From JAXMBX01 sp046349635 (GTDB taxonomy: Bacteria > Planctomycetota > Planctomycetia > Planctomycetales > Planctomycetaceae), in assembly GCA_046349635.1 (NCBI GenBank), contig JAXMBX010000022.1:1-64000 (forward strand): DNA of 64,000 nt, given 5' to 3'. Positions 28,635-37,893 of the stretch are shown piece by piece. Positions within the stretch are counted from its first letter, which is position 1, and every line of letters starts with the position of its first letter. A program made the position numbers and the translations under genes. The notes beneath the pieces are model-generated. The model saw only the letters and a program-made list of their open reading frames with translations. It searched no databases and was not told the DNA's origin.

Positions 28635-28970
28635 GTCAGATCTCCACGAGGAGGACGAGCGAGGCGCGCAAGATAACAATATCGTTATCTTAGTCATGCC
28701 GGGGACATGAAAGGCAAGCCGAAACGGCGGGCTGAACCGGCTTGGAGAAATTCTGACGAACGGCGGAGCTGCGGCATGCGGCTGAATTGTCCGACTCGCG
28801 AGCTGTCCATATCCGCTCACTCTTACTCCCACACAAGACAATCCACCATCGGATGCAGTAACCTGTTCTGTGTTCTTTCTATGCCTCCAAGTTCCTGTTG
28901 TGGATATGACTGTGCGGGGTACTGCGCGCTTCAATTTGCACGGGCAGACTTCTTCTACGGGCAGACGTTC
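28635..28970. other. Divergent intergenic region (336 bases)
   Basis: Separates the 28634 gene (minus) from the PQQ-propeller gene (plus). The only structure I see is the AGATAAC/GTTATCT palindrome; the long plus-strand frame through it is judged non-coding. Confidence 0.6.
28671..28690. promoter_or_regulatory. Perfect palindrome AGATAAC-N6-GTTATCT
   Basis: Seven-base arms with an AT-rich 6-base centre, 36 bases upstream of the 28634 start codon. Size and place suit a dimeric repressor site or an overlapping promoter. Confidence 0.5.
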
Positions 28971-30239
28971 ATGAAATACGGACTACGCTTCTCCCTCGCC
29001 TCGTTCGTCGTGGCAATGTTCTCCGCCTTCAGTGCCGGCGAGAACTGGCCCCAGTTTCGAGGCCCCTCCGGAAATGGCTATGTGTCCTCTTCCGGATATC
29101 CCCTGAAATGGAATGACAGCGAACAGGTGATCTGGAAAATTCCGATCCATGATCGGGGTTGGTCCTCCCCTGTCATCTGGGACGATCAAATCTGGCTCAC
29201 ATCTGCCACCACCAACGGGAATCGGATGTTCGCCCTCTGCATCGACCGGGAGACAGGAAAGATCCTGCACGACAAACTTCTCTTCACCGTCGAACACCCC
29301 CAGCCGATCGCCCCCTCGAACACCTACGCCTCTCCGACGCCCGTAATTGAGGCGGGACGTGTGTACGTTCACTTCGGAACTTACGGCACCGCCTGTCTCG
29401 ACACAAAGACCGGTGAAGTCCTGTGGCAGCGAACCGACCTCAAATGTGATCACGAATCTGGCGCCGGGCCGGGAAGCTCTCCGATGCTCGTCGACAATCT
29501 TCTGGTCTTTAACGTTGACGGTCGCGACGTCCAGTATGTCATCGCGCTGGACAAGCAGACCGGCGAGACCGTCTGGAAGACGGATCGCTCAGTCGACTTC
29601 AGCAAGGTTCCCGTCCATCAGCGCAAGGGATATTGCATGCCCATCATTGTTCCACGCGGGCCGGGGCGACAACTCGTAAGCCCGGGAGGAAGGGCGGTTA
29701 TTTCCTACGTTCCGGAGACCGGCCAGGAGCTCTGGAAAATTCAATATGCAGGCTGGTCGATCGCTCCCCGTCCCATCTACGGCCACGGCCTGCTCTTTAT
29801 GATCGCCGATCATGACCATCCGGAATTATGGGCCATTCGTCCGGACGGCTCCGGCGACGTCACGAATTCCCACATCGTCTGGAAGAACACGAAAACCATG
29901 TCCCCGCGCTCCTCTCCCATCCTAGTTGATGACCTGATCTTCGTGGTGAATGGCGAAGGGATTCTCTCCTGTCTGCAGGCACAAACCGGAGAAACCGTCT
30001 GGAAGAAACGGATCGCAGGGAAGTATTCCGCCTCCCCGTTGTTCGCGGATAGCCGTCTTTACTTCTTCAACGAGAATTCGGCCACCACGGTGATCAAGCC
30101 CGCCCGCAAATTCGAGGTCCTGGCGGAGAACCGTCTTGCGAACGAACCCCTGATGGCCAGTCCTGCGGCCGTGGACGGATCGTTCGTCATCCGTACCGAA
30201 AAGCACCTGTACCGCATTGGAGTCCCACGGAACCGGTGA
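28971..30239 (+). CDS. Secreted PQQ-like beta-propeller repeat protein
   Basis: A 422-residue exported protein: signal peptide MKYGLRFSLASFVVAMFSAFSAG, then NWPQFRGPSGNGY, the standard start of planctomycete outer-membrane-biogenesis (BamB/PQQ-like) propellers. Repeats such as MFALCIDRETGKIL, TACLDTKTGEVLWQR, VIALDKQTGETVWKT and LSCLQAQTGETVWKK give about seven blades. Such proteins may bind partners or act as quinoprotein-like scaffolds; no Trp-docking dehydrogenase active site is apparent. Start moved from 28707 to 28971 where the signal peptide begins. Confidence 0.88.
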   Translation: MKYGLRFSLASFVVAMFSAFSAGENWPQFRGPSGNGYVSSSGYPLKWNDSEQVIWKIPIHDRGWSSPVIWDDQIWLTSATTNGNRMFALCIDRETGKILHDKLLFTVEHPQPIAPSNTYASPTPVIEAGRVYVHFGTYGTACLDTKTGEVLWQRTDLKCDHESGAGPGSSPMLVDNLLVFNVDGRDVQYVIALDKQTGETVWKTDRSVDFSKVPVHQRKGYCMPIIVPRGPGRQLVSPGGRAVISYVPETGQELWKIQYAGWSIAPRPIYGHGLLFMIADHDHPELWAIRPDGSGDVTNSHIVWKNTKTMSPRSSPILVDDLIFVVNGEGILSCLQAQTGETVWKKRIAGKYSASPLFADSRLYFFNENSATTVIKPARKFEVLAENRLANEPLMASPAAVDGSFVIRTEKHLYRIGVPRNR

Positions 30240-30374
30240 ACAATGCGCTGGCGAATGGCGGTCAGCCCGCGCTGCACTGCCCACTCATCAATCAGTTGGT
30301 GAGACGATGACGCTGCTAAACCCGAATGTGTAGCGAACCACGCGAGAACCGCGGCCTTCACAGGCTTGCTGCAT

Positions 30375-30841
30375 TCACTTGTGCTTCGGATTGACGCTCC
30401 AGATCAATTCCCCATCAAAGTAAGCAAAATCAATCTGTTGTGTTGGGCTATTTACAAAAACTCCAAACTTTTCACCCTCGTTCGGATTCTGCGGAGGTGG
30501 AACCAGAAAAACCTGCGCTGATTCAATTTCACATTACTCCCTTGTAAAACCGTCACCAGGAAATCTTCCCCATCGGCGTCATAGACATTTGCCGACATGT
30601 GTTTCGTTTTCCCGTCCGGAATATGATCCACGTATTTCTTATACACCGTGTCTTCATCCTGGGTTCCGAGGGCCTCTAACTCGATGGTCAGCGGCCCGCC
30701 CCCCGAGTTGGAAAAGGTATAGATAATTTTCACTTTCGGCGTTTTGGGGGGTTTCTCCTTCTTCGCAGGCTCCGCTGCCACCACCAGGCTCAACCCCGCC
30801 AGCAGCACACACAACCCGCACCGCGTAATACGTCTCATCAT
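30375..30841 (-). CDS. Small secreted hypothetical protein, frameshifted
   Basis: Begins with a signal peptide (MRRITRCGLCVLLAGLSLVVAA) and a Lys/Pro-rich linker, then VKIIYTFSNSGGGPLTIELEAL. The simple frame ends at 30452 with an Arg-rich tail. One added G near 30515 continues it as QVFLVPPPQNPNEGEKFGVF then VNSPTQQIDFAYFDGELIW, ending at 30375, which reads far more like protein. Function unknown. Confidence 0.6.
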
Positions 30842-30957
30842 GCAACCTCCTGGAGCCGAAAGATACGACCGATGGTTTCTTTGAGGGTATCTTCGAAATC
30901 TCCCTCCGGTCAAGAAGCGAGTTACCAGGATTTAACGCGGACAGGAAAATCAGTCCC

Positions 30958-31749
30958 TCAGCGGTAGAACTTGTGTCCCGCACCGAACGGATCCCGCTGC
31001 TTCTGGATCGAATTGCCACCGCCGAAACCAGAGGCACTGCCTCCCCCTGAGGAGCCGGAGGATGCCACCCCGCTGCTCGGTTCGCTCTCGTGAATGTCAT
31101 CGTGCAGCGATTTCAGCTCTTCGATCGACCAATCTTCGATCGCGCCGTAGCTCGCCAGGCGGTAGTAGTGATTCGCGCCGCGTAAATGGGCGACCACCAT
31201 CCCCTTCGACGGATTCCATTCCCCCTCGACGGACCAGTGATTCCCGCGCAACCGGTAGTTGCCCGTCCACGCCACGCGGATCGGCTCCGGGAGCGGTTCG
31301 GTCGGCCGTTCGCTCTTTCCGTTCAACAGCCACCCGAACGTCCAGACATCCAGCGGGGTCGAACATCCATCTTTGAATGACCGCAGAATCTCCCCTTCGC
31401 TCACGCACGCCACCGTCGGAAATTCAGAGACGTTCAACCGCTTGATCAACTCGGGAATGGCTTCCTTGTCCACCAGTTGAATGTGCATGTCCGGGGTCGT
31501 TCCGATCTTCCATCCCTGTCCCTTCAGGGTCTCGAAGGTCCCCCCCTTCGCCTGCAACCGTTTCAGTTCCTTATCGCAGGCGGGGCTGTTCTTCTCCGTA
31601 ATAAACAGCACGCGGATCTTTTCTTCCTTGATCAAATCCGTGTCTGTGGGGAGTTCGGAGGCGTTGGGGGCGGCTCGCTCCACCGCATGCCCAAAAACTG
31701 CCCGCGCAAAAGTCACCATTGCCGTGATCACGAGCGTTCGACGGTCCAT
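30958..31749 (-). CDS. Hypothetical secreted/periplasmic protein with thioredoxin-like segment
   Basis: About 263 residues. A short hydrophobic N-terminus (RRTLVITAMVTFARAVFGHA) could be an export signal. The segment KIRVLFITEKNSPACDKELKRLQA followed by VSEFPTVACVSEGEIL resembles a thioredoxin fold with a lone Cys instead of CxxC. Later come GNHWSVEGEWNPSKGMVVAHL and a Ser/Gly-rich tail. Redox activity is doubtful given the missing second Cys. Confidence 0.68.
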   Translation of the reverse strand: MDRRTLVITAMVTFARAVFGHAVERAAPNASELPTDTDLIKEEKIRVLFITEKNSPACDKELKRLQAKGGTFETLKGQGWKIGTTPDMHIQLVDKEAIPELIKRLNVSEFPTVACVSEGEILRSFKDGCSTPLDVWTFGWLLNGKSERPTEPLPEPIRVAWTGNYRLRGNHWSVEGEWNPSKGMVVAHLRGANHYYRLASYGAIEDWSIEELKSLHDDIHESEPSSGVASSGSSGGGSASGFGGGNSIQKQRDPFGAGHKFYR

Positions 31750-32019
31750 AGCAGTCACTCATCAGATCGAGGGGTGGGGATCAAAATCCGACGCCTTGAA
31801 CGGAACTTCCAGTCCGCCTTAGACCTCGGCGCATCACCGAGAGACAGGCGATGCTGAGACCGGCAAAAACCGCCGCAACTTTCAGACCGCACTCCCTGAA
31901 ACCACCCATACCCCCAAGTACATGGACTGGCCCTCTCTCTCATCCGATTTTTTGAAATATCCACAAGTCATTAATATAAAATATCTTGCGTCGAATTAAA
32001 AAAAACGATTGAACTCCCG

Positions 32020-32065
32020 TTGAATTCAAACGCCTGTTTGATACGATCATGTAAAACATATGTTT
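32020..32065 (+). promoter_or_regulatory. TetR-operon promoter with embedded operator palindromes
   Basis: TTGAAT (32020-32025), a 16-base spacer and TACGAT (32042-32047) make a sigma-70 promoter. The spacer is entirely the palindrome TCAAAC-gcct-GTTTGA (32026-32041). A second palindrome, AAACATATGTTT (32054-32065), lies at the expected transcript start. Both are plausible sites for the TetR protein encoded next. Confidence 0.65.
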
Positions 32066-32091
32066 GAAACGGATGTCAGAAAGGCCTCCCC

Positions 32092-32751
32092 ATGCTCGCC
32101 GAACTCGCCACCACAGAAGACACCCGCGAACGTCTCATCCACGCCGCCGGCGAAATCTTCGCCGAAAAAGGGTTTCGCTCGACCACCGTTCGCGAGATCT
32201 GCGACCGCGCCAACGCGAACCTGGCGGCCGTCAACTATCACTTCGGCGACAAGTTCCAGCTCTACCTGGCGGCGGTTGAACAGGCCCACTGCTGCCCCGT
32301 CCAGTTCCAGAACGTCGAGTGGCCCGCACACTTCACGGTTCGCGAAAAACTCCACGCCTTCGTGGAAACGATGCTGGCCAACCATCTCGATGCCCAGCGC
32401 CCCGAATGGCACAACAAGCTGATGTTGCGTGAACTCTCCGACCCGACCGCAGCCTGCGCTCAACTGGTCGATGCCCACATCCGCCCCAGTGCGAACATCC
32501 TGTGGAAAATCCTGGAAGAACTTCGCCCCGAGGAGATGACCGAAGAAGAGGGCTGGCTCGTCGGGTTCAGCATCGTCGGCCAGTGCCTGTTCTACAAAAT
32601 CAACAAGCCCATCGCCGCACTCCTGATGGGCCGCGACAAGTTCGACCAGGTCACGATTCAACAACTGGCCGACCACATCACCCGCTTCAGCCTCGCCGCG
32701 CTCGGCGCCGCTCCGCACCTCGGACGTCCCACGCAGGAATCCCGCTCATGA
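32092..32751 (+). CDS. TetR/AcrR family transcriptional regulator
   Basis: A 219-residue repressor. The N-terminal helix-turn-helix is LIHAAGEIFAEKGFRSTTV followed by REICDRANANLAAVNYHFGDK, where the NYHFGDK ending is typical. The C-terminal ligand domain (KLHAFVETMLANHL...FSIVGQCLFYKINKPI) is of the CerR type. It overlaps the permease gene by four bases (ATGA) and heads an ABC export operon, so it very likely represses that operon until an inducer binds. Confidence 0.92.
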   Translation: MLAELATTEDTRERLIHAAGEIFAEKGFRSTTVREICDRANANLAAVNYHFGDKFQLYLAAVEQAHCCPVQFQNVEWPAHFTVREKLHAFVETMLANHLDAQRPEWHNKLMLRELSDPTAACAQLVDAHIRPSANILWKILEELRPEEMTEEEGWLVGFSIVGQCLFYKINKPIAALLMGRDKFDQVTIQQLADHITRFSLAALGAAPHLGRPTQESRS

Positions 32752-33884
32752 ACTGGATCGCCTGGAAAATGTTGACCGGAGACCGTGCCAAGTATCTGGG
32801 CATTATCTTTGGTGTCACCTTCGGCTCGCTCCTGATCGCGCACCAGACATCCATCTTCGTCTCCCTGATGGGGCGGACCGTCAGCCAGATCACCGACGTC
32901 CGCGATGCCGACATCTGGGTCATGAATTCCAAAACCCAGTCGGTCGATGAACTTCGCCCTCTCTCCGAAAACGATCTGCTCGCCGTCCGAGGCACTCCCG
33001 GTGTCGACTGGGCGGTCAAACTCTACAAGGGGATGATCACCGCCCGCCGCGAAAACGGCATCTACCGCCAGGTCATCCTCATGGGGCTCGACGATCAATC
33101 GCTCACCGGCGCTCCGCAGGAAATGATTCTGGGTTCACTTTCCGATCTCCGCCGTCCGGATGCGGTCCTCGTCGATAAAGCGGGCTACTCCTACCTTTTT
33201 CCCGGTGAGCCTTTCGCCGTGGGAAAAATTCTCGAAATGAATGACCGCCGTGCCGTTGTCGTCGGCATCTGCAAAGCCTCCGCTCCGTTCCAGACGTTCC
33301 CTGTCCTCTACACCCGCTACAGCCAGGCGATCCGCTTCGCCCCACCGGAACGAAATGTCCTCTCTTTCGTTCTCGCCAAAGCCAAACCCGGCGTTGATCC
33401 CCAGTCGATCTGCGAACGGGTCAACCAGCGCACCAAACTCCTCGCCCTGACCACGCCGCAATTCGCCTGGAAAACCATCGGTTACTACATGGCCTCCACC
33501 GGCATACCGATCAACTTCGGGATCACGATTCTCCTGGGCTTCGTCGTGGGTGTCGCCATTGCCGGCCAGACCTTTTACCTGTTCACCATCGAAAACCTGA
33601 AGCAGTTCGGCAATCTGAAGGCGATGGGGGTCACCAATCTGCAGCTTGTGCAGATGATCCTGCTCCAGGCGGGCATCGTCGGCATCATCGGGTTCGGGAT
33701 CGGTCTCGGCCTCTCCGCCGCGTTCTTCGAGGGGACCAAGGACGTCACGCATCTCGCCGGTTTCCACATGCCCTGGCAGATCGCTGCGCTGACCGCCGGA
33801 GCCGTCTCCCTGATCGTCGTGATCGCCAGTTTGCTTAGCATCCGCCGCGTTTTGATCCTCGAACCCGCCGTCGTCTTTCGGTAA
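32748..33884 (+). CDS. ABC transporter permease, FtsX/DevC-like
   Basis: A 378-residue MacB/FtsX-type permease. TM1 is KYLGIIFGVTFGSLLIAHQT, then a large extracytoplasmic domain with DIWVMNSKTQSVDELRPL, then three C-terminal membrane segments (FGITILLGFVVGVAIAGQTFYLF; LLQAGIVGIIGFGIGLGLSAAFF; AALTAGAVSLIVVIASLLSI). DevC-type permeases work with an adaptor and an outer-membrane channel to export lipids or drugs. Translationally coupled to TetR. Confidence 0.88.
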   Translation: MNWIAWKMLTGDRAKYLGIIFGVTFGSLLIAHQTSIFVSLMGRTVSQITDVRDADIWVMNSKTQSVDELRPLSENDLLAVRGTPGVDWAVKLYKGMITARRENGIYRQVILMGLDDQSLTGAPQEMILGSLSDLRRPDAVLVDKAGYSYLFPGEPFAVGKILEMNDRRAVVVGICKASAPFQTFPVLYTRYSQAIRFAPPERNVLSFVLAKAKPGVDPQSICERVNQRTKLLALTTPQFAWKTIGYYMASTGIPINFGITILLGFVVGVAIAGQTFYLFTIENLKQFGNLKAMGVTNLQLVQMILLQAGIVGIIGFGIGLGLSAAFFEGTKDVTHLAGFHMPWQIAALTAGAVSLIVVIASLLSIRRVLILEPAVVFR

Positions 33885-33913
33885 TCGTCGTCTCACGTAT
33901 CGCAGGAACTGTC

Positions 33914-34660
33914 ATGGTCTCGTTATCGGAACAACTCCAGAACGAATCGCAACACGCCGTCCGTTGCCGCGAAGTTGTGCGCGACTTCGGCAGCGGCGAT
34001 TCCAGAATCCGCGTCCTGCATGGGATCGACATGGACATCCCGACCGGCGCGATCTCGCTGCTCGTCGGTCCCAGCGGCTGCGGCAAAACCACCCTCCTCT
34101 CGATCATCTGCGGCCTGTTGGATGCCACGGAGGGAGACGTGGAACTCTTCGGCACACCCCGCTCTTCACTCTCCCCGCGTGAACTCGTCCACTTCCGCGC
34201 CCGGAACATCGGCTTCGTCTTTCAGCAATACAACCTTCTTCCTGCGTTGACTGCCGCCGAGAATGCCGCCATCCCGCTGATCATCGGCGGGATGAAACGC
34301 CAGAAGGCGGTCGCGAAAGCCGCCGACATGCTCGCCGCCGTCGGCCTCGCGGATCGGGTCAACGCCCGTCCGAACCAGCTTTCCGGTGGCCAGCAGCAAC
34401 GGGTCGCCATCGCCCGTGCGCTGGTTCACGAACCACGCTTGCTCGTCTGCGATGAACCGACCGCCGCGCTGGATGCCCAATCGGGGCAAAGAGTCATGGA
34501 ACTTCTCAAAAACGTAGCGATCAGCCCCGAGCGCTCCGTGCTGATCGTCACTCACGATAACCGCGTCTACCGGTACGGGGACCGCATCGTTCACATGGCC
34601 GACGGCCGCGTCGAAAAGGTGGAGGAACAATCCCCCTCCCTCGCCGTCACCTCAGCTTGA
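33914..34660 (+). CDS. ABC transporter ATP-binding protein, DevA/MacB-like
   Basis: A 248-residue ATPase of the LolD/MacB/DevA class. Walker A GPSGCGKT, Q-loop FVFQQYNLLPALTAAENAAIP, signature LSGGQQQR, Walker B LLVCDEPTAALD and switch His in VLIVTHDNRVY are all intact. Powers the neighbouring permease. Confidence 0.93.
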   Translation: MVSLSEQLQNESQHAVRCREVVRDFGSGDSRIRVLHGIDMDIPTGAISLLVGPSGCGKTTLLSIICGLLDATEGDVELFGTPRSSLSPRELVHFRARNIGFVFQQYNLLPALTAAENAAIPLIIGGMKRQKAVAKAADMLAAVGLADRVNARPNQLSGGQQQRVAIARALVHEPRLLVCDEPTAALDAQSGQRVMELLKNVAISPERSVLIVTHDNRVYRYGDRIVHMADGRVEKVEEQSPSLAVTSA

Positions 34661-34706
34661 TCGGTTCCACGATTTTCCTCACACGTTTGAGAGGAAAGGA
34701 AAAAAC

Positions 34707-35801
34707 ATGCGTCGCATCGGAATCATCCCCATCATCTCCCTGGGACTCGTCCTGATCGCGGTCTATCACATCGCCAAGCATTCCCAAGCCCAGCCTCCCA
34801 CCGCTCCCCCGGCCAATCCCGCCCGTTCGCCGTATGGTCTGACCATCGCGGGAGCCGGCGTCATCGAGCCGCAAAGTGAAAATGTCTCCATCGGTACCCA
34901 TGTCGCCGGCATCGTGCATAAAGTCCACGTCAAAGTGGGGGACCGCATCAAGACCGGTGCGCCTCTGTTCTCGCTCGACGATCGCCACCTCCAGGCGGAA
35001 TTGACCGTCCGCAAGGCCGCCCTCGCTTCATTCCAGGCTCAGTTGACCCGTCTTCAGCAGCAACCTCGCCCGGAAGAACTTCCCGGCAGCAAGTCCAAGG
35101 TCAGCGAAGCCCAAGCCCGCCTGCAGGAAGAGCAGGACCGTTTCGCCCGCAGCGAAAAACTTGTCGAACGGAAAGCGATCACACGGGAAGATTTCGTCGT
35201 CCGCCGCCAGGCTTTGAAAGTCAGCGAGGCCCAGCTTTCCCGAGTGGAGGCGGAAGATACTCTCCTTCGGGCCGGTGCCTGGGGTCCGGACAAGGAAGTC
35301 GCCGCCGCCGCGGTCGAACAGGCCCAGGCGCAACTGCAGCAGACCATGACCGAAATCGAACGCCTCACCGTCAATTCACCGCTTGAAGGAGAAGTCCTGC
35401 AGGTGAATGTCCGCCCGGGGGAATTCGTGGGCCAGCAGCCCGGCCAGACTCTGCTGACGATTGGACGGATCCAGCCCTTTCACGTCCGGGTCGATATCGA
35501 CGAGCACGACATCCCGCGGTTCCGGCCTCAATCCGCAGCCGTCGCGGTTCCCCGCGGCGCGGAAGATCACAAGCTGCCGCTCAAGTTTGTGCGGGTCGAG
35601 CCGATGGTGATCCCCAAGAAATCGCTCACGGGGAGCAATTCCGAACGTGTCGACACCCGTGTCCTGCAGGTGATTTATGCGCTGGAGCCGAAGGATCTGC
35701 CCGTCTTCTGCGGCCAGCAGGTGGACGTGTTCATTGAACTATCATCCACTCCCGCGTCAAAAACGGAGCCCACCACCGCCAAAGAGCTTGTGGAACGATA
35801 G
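34707..35801 (+). CDS. HlyD/DevB-family membrane-fusion (periplasmic adaptor) protein
   Basis: A 364-residue adaptor. N-terminal membrane anchor (IGIIPIISLGLVLIAVYHIA), lipoyl half IEPQSENVSIGTHVAGIV then VHVKVGDRIKTGAPLFSLDD, a long coiled-coil hairpin rich in Ala, Gln and Glu (residues about 100-210), the second lipoyl half VNSPLEGEVLQVNVRPGEFV, and a beta-barrel part. Last gene of the TetR operon; a TolC-type partner must be encoded elsewhere. Confidence 0.9.
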   Translation: MRRIGIIPIISLGLVLIAVYHIAKHSQAQPPTAPPANPARSPYGLTIAGAGVIEPQSENVSIGTHVAGIVHKVHVKVGDRIKTGAPLFSLDDRHLQAELTVRKAALASFQAQLTRLQQQPRPEELPGSKSKVSEAQARLQEEQDRFARSEKLVERKAITREDFVVRRQALKVSEAQLSRVEAEDTLLRAGAWGPDKEVAAAAVEQAQAQLQQTMTEIERLTVNSPLEGEVLQVNVRPGEFVGQQPGQTLLTIGRIQPFHVRVDIDEHDIPRFRPQSAAVAVPRGAEDHKLPLKFVRVEPMVIPKKSLTGSNSERVDTRVLQVIYALEPKDLPVFCGQQVDVFIELSSTPASKTEPTTAKELVER

Positions 35802-35910
35802 CTGCGTGCACTTATTCGTAAGAACCTGACACACAGACTCATCACTTGCTAAGCTAGATTAAGCAAGGCGTCTTCTTTCATCGTCATATTAGATTTGAGC
35901 GGATGAGCTG

Positions 35911-36657
35911 ATGAGTGACAGCAATCTCCCACATCAAAAAAACGTCCCCGGTCCGTTTTACGTCGTGGATGGGTGCTGTACCGCCTGCGGAGTGCCATTA
36001 TCGGAAGCTCCAGATCTCTTCACTTATGATGAGAAGCATCATTGTTTTGTCCAACAGCAACCTTGCTCGAAAGATGAATTAAACCGGCTATTCAGCACCG
36101 TTCGCGCTGCTGAGTTGGAATGCATTCGCTATCGCGGGAATGACTCCGAGATTCTTCGCCGATTCGCTGAACTTGGAGAACCGCACTTATGCGACGTCTC
36201 TCCCCCCGCTCACATCCAGCCAGTCGTTCGTGATCGAGTCACTTTTGAAATAGACGCAGCAGGGACGAAATTCTCATCCGCCAGAGACTTGACCCAATCC
36301 TTTCGTGAATATCTCCTTAACTTGAATCTGGAGAGGCAGAAATTGGGGCTAGGCTCAAGGTTTCGTTATGAAATCCTATCGGTCGTCGGCAATGCGAACA
36401 CTGTGTCGCTCAAATATTCATGGTCACTCAAATCTTTAAGGTTGCAGAGTCAGACCCACACTTTGGAATTTAGTGTCGCGGAGCCTGCTGCAAATCGTTG
36501 GCTGGTCCATCACTTCTCCGCTGACACTGTTGGAGGGCGCGGAGTCACTGCTCATCTCGTTGACTGGTTACAGGGCATAGAGGCGGTCTCTGATTCTCGC
36601 TGGTATTCTGCAGAGGAATGGGCTGCCGGAGGACCTGGCCAGGAATTCCCCTGGTGA
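35911..36657 (+). CDS. Ferredoxin-like N-terminus hypothetical protein
   Basis: A 248-residue protein. Residues 15-70 (GPFYVVDGCCTACGVPLSEAPDLF, read in parts, then HHCFVQQQPCSKDEL and AELECIRYRGND) have ferredoxin-like layout, but only a CCxxC and isolated Cys residues are present, so whether a 4Fe-4S cluster is bound is unclear. The rest (VRDRVTFEIDAAG...) is unassigned. No partner redox gene nearby. Confidence 0.68.
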   Translation: MSDSNLPHQKNVPGPFYVVDGCCTACGVPLSEAPDLFTYDEKHHCFVQQQPCSKDELNRLFSTVRAAELECIRYRGNDSEILRRFAELGEPHLCDVSPPAHIQPVVRDRVTFEIDAAGTKFSSARDLTQSFREYLLNLNLERQKLGLGSRFRYEILSVVGNANTVSLKYSWSLKSLRLQSQTHTLEFSVAEPAANRWLVHHFSADTVGGRGVTAHLVDWLQGIEAVSDSRWYSAEEWAAGGPGQEFPW

Positions 36658-36782
36658 AGTGGTATCCTCATCATCGGATGGCGATGCCGAACTTATTAGG
36701 GCGGCCTGTTTGCAGTAAATGATTCTGGGTGAGTGGATTTGTCTGTTGAGACCACCCTCCCCATCCTCTAGGATCAGCGGCA

Positions 36783-36923
36783 GTGCGATCACCACAATAT
36801 CCCCGCCCCGGCTGGCTGCTCGCCACGATCGCCGCGACCAGTCTTTTCCTGCCGGTGCTGGGAATTTCGGTGATGGTGTGGATCGTGGGTGAGCAACTGG
36901 TGACGCGACTGCGCAAGGGGTAG
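36783..36923 (+). CDS. Tiny single-pass membrane protein (46 aa)
   Basis: GTG start with AGGA nine bases upstream. The product reads MRSPQYPRPGWLLATIAATS then LFLPVLGISVMVWIVGEQLV and ends TRLRKG: a Pro-rich head, one long membrane segment and a basic cytoplasmic tail. Too short for most gene finders. Coding is supported by the membrane pattern and start signals, not by recognised similarity. Confidence 0.5.
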   Translation: MRSPQYPRPGWLLATIAATSLFLPVLGISVMVWIVGEQLVTRLRKG

Positions 36924-37007
36924 CCCCCGTTGGAATGCCTCCGTAAAAATGCTAGGCTCACGCACAACTTCTTTCACATCACTCACTTTCCCACGAAAGT
37001 TTCCCCC

Positions 37008-37877
37008 ATGACGGATACATTCGGTCGTCGCTGCGCACGATGGTTTTTAATTGCCGCTCTGCTCGCCTCCTTGTTACCCTATTCTGCGCGGGCGGAGGAG
37101 AAAGCCTCTGCGGCGCAATGGAAGCCGCTCTTCAACGGCAAGAATCTCGACGGCTGGTATCTGTTCCTGCAGAAGCATGGACGCAACCAGGATCCGGACC
37201 ACGTCGTCACGATCGAAGACGGGGCCATTCACGCTTACAAGGATGCCAAAAGCGGTTCTGAAGTTGTGATGGGGTACATCGGGACGAATGACAGCTATTC
37301 CGATTATCACCTGCGTCTGAAATACAAATGGGGCAGGAAGCAGTTCAAGCCCCGTTTTCTGTACAAACCCGATGCGGGGATCTATTACCACCACGCCACG
37401 GCGGACCTCGTCTGGCCCCAGGCGCTGCAGTGCCAGGTGGAACTCAACGGCGTGGGGGATCTGTTGACGGTCGGTTTCATCCAGGTGGACACGACCATCA
37501 ACCCGGCCACGAAGACCGAAGAATGGCAGGAGTTTCTGCCCTCCAAGCAGGGAGGGGTTCCCTACTCCACGACCGGCAAGGGGGTGACCTACACCCGCAA
37601 GCTCGACAACTTCGAGCAGGATGGCTGGAACACCGTGGAACTGATCTGCAAGGGAACTTCCGCCGCACAGATCGTCAACCGCCATCTGGCGAATCAATGT
37701 TCCAACATCCGCCAGCTCGATCCGAAGGACCCGACAAAGTCGACCCCGCTCTCCGCCGGGCGGATCCTGCTGGAATTCGAAGCGACGGAAATGTTTTATC
37801 GCGACGTCGAAATCCGCCCGCTGGCCCCTGAAGAAACGCTGGAACAGGCGATCAGCAAAGCGACCGCGAAAGATTAA
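37008..37877 (+). CDS. Secreted DUF1080 (3-keto-disaccharide hydrolase-like) protein
   Basis: A 289-residue exported protein with signal peptide RWFLIAALLASLLPYSARAEE. The concanavalin-like DUF1080 domain starts QWKPLFNGKNLDGWYLFLQ and includes DYHLRLKYKWGRKQF, PDAGIYYHHATADLVWPQAL then QCQVELNGVGDL, and a closing ILLEFEATEMFYRDVEIRPL. Some members hydrolyse 3-keto-glycosides; most are untested. Very common in planctomycetes. Start moved from 36930 to the ATG preceding the signal. Confidence 0.9.
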   Translation: MTDTFGRRCARWFLIAALLASLLPYSARAEEKASAAQWKPLFNGKNLDGWYLFLQKHGRNQDPDHVVTIEDGAIHAYKDAKSGSEVVMGYIGTNDSYSDYHLRLKYKWGRKQFKPRFLYKPDAGIYYHHATADLVWPQALQCQVELNGVGDLLTVGFIQVDTTINPATKTEEWQEFLPSKQGGVPYSTTGKGVTYTRKLDNFEQDGWNTVELICKGTSAAQIVNRHLANQCSNIRQLDPKDPTKSTPLSAGRILLEFEATEMFYRDVEIRPLAPEETLEQAISKATAKD

Positions 37878-37893
37878 CGGATCCGCTGAGATT

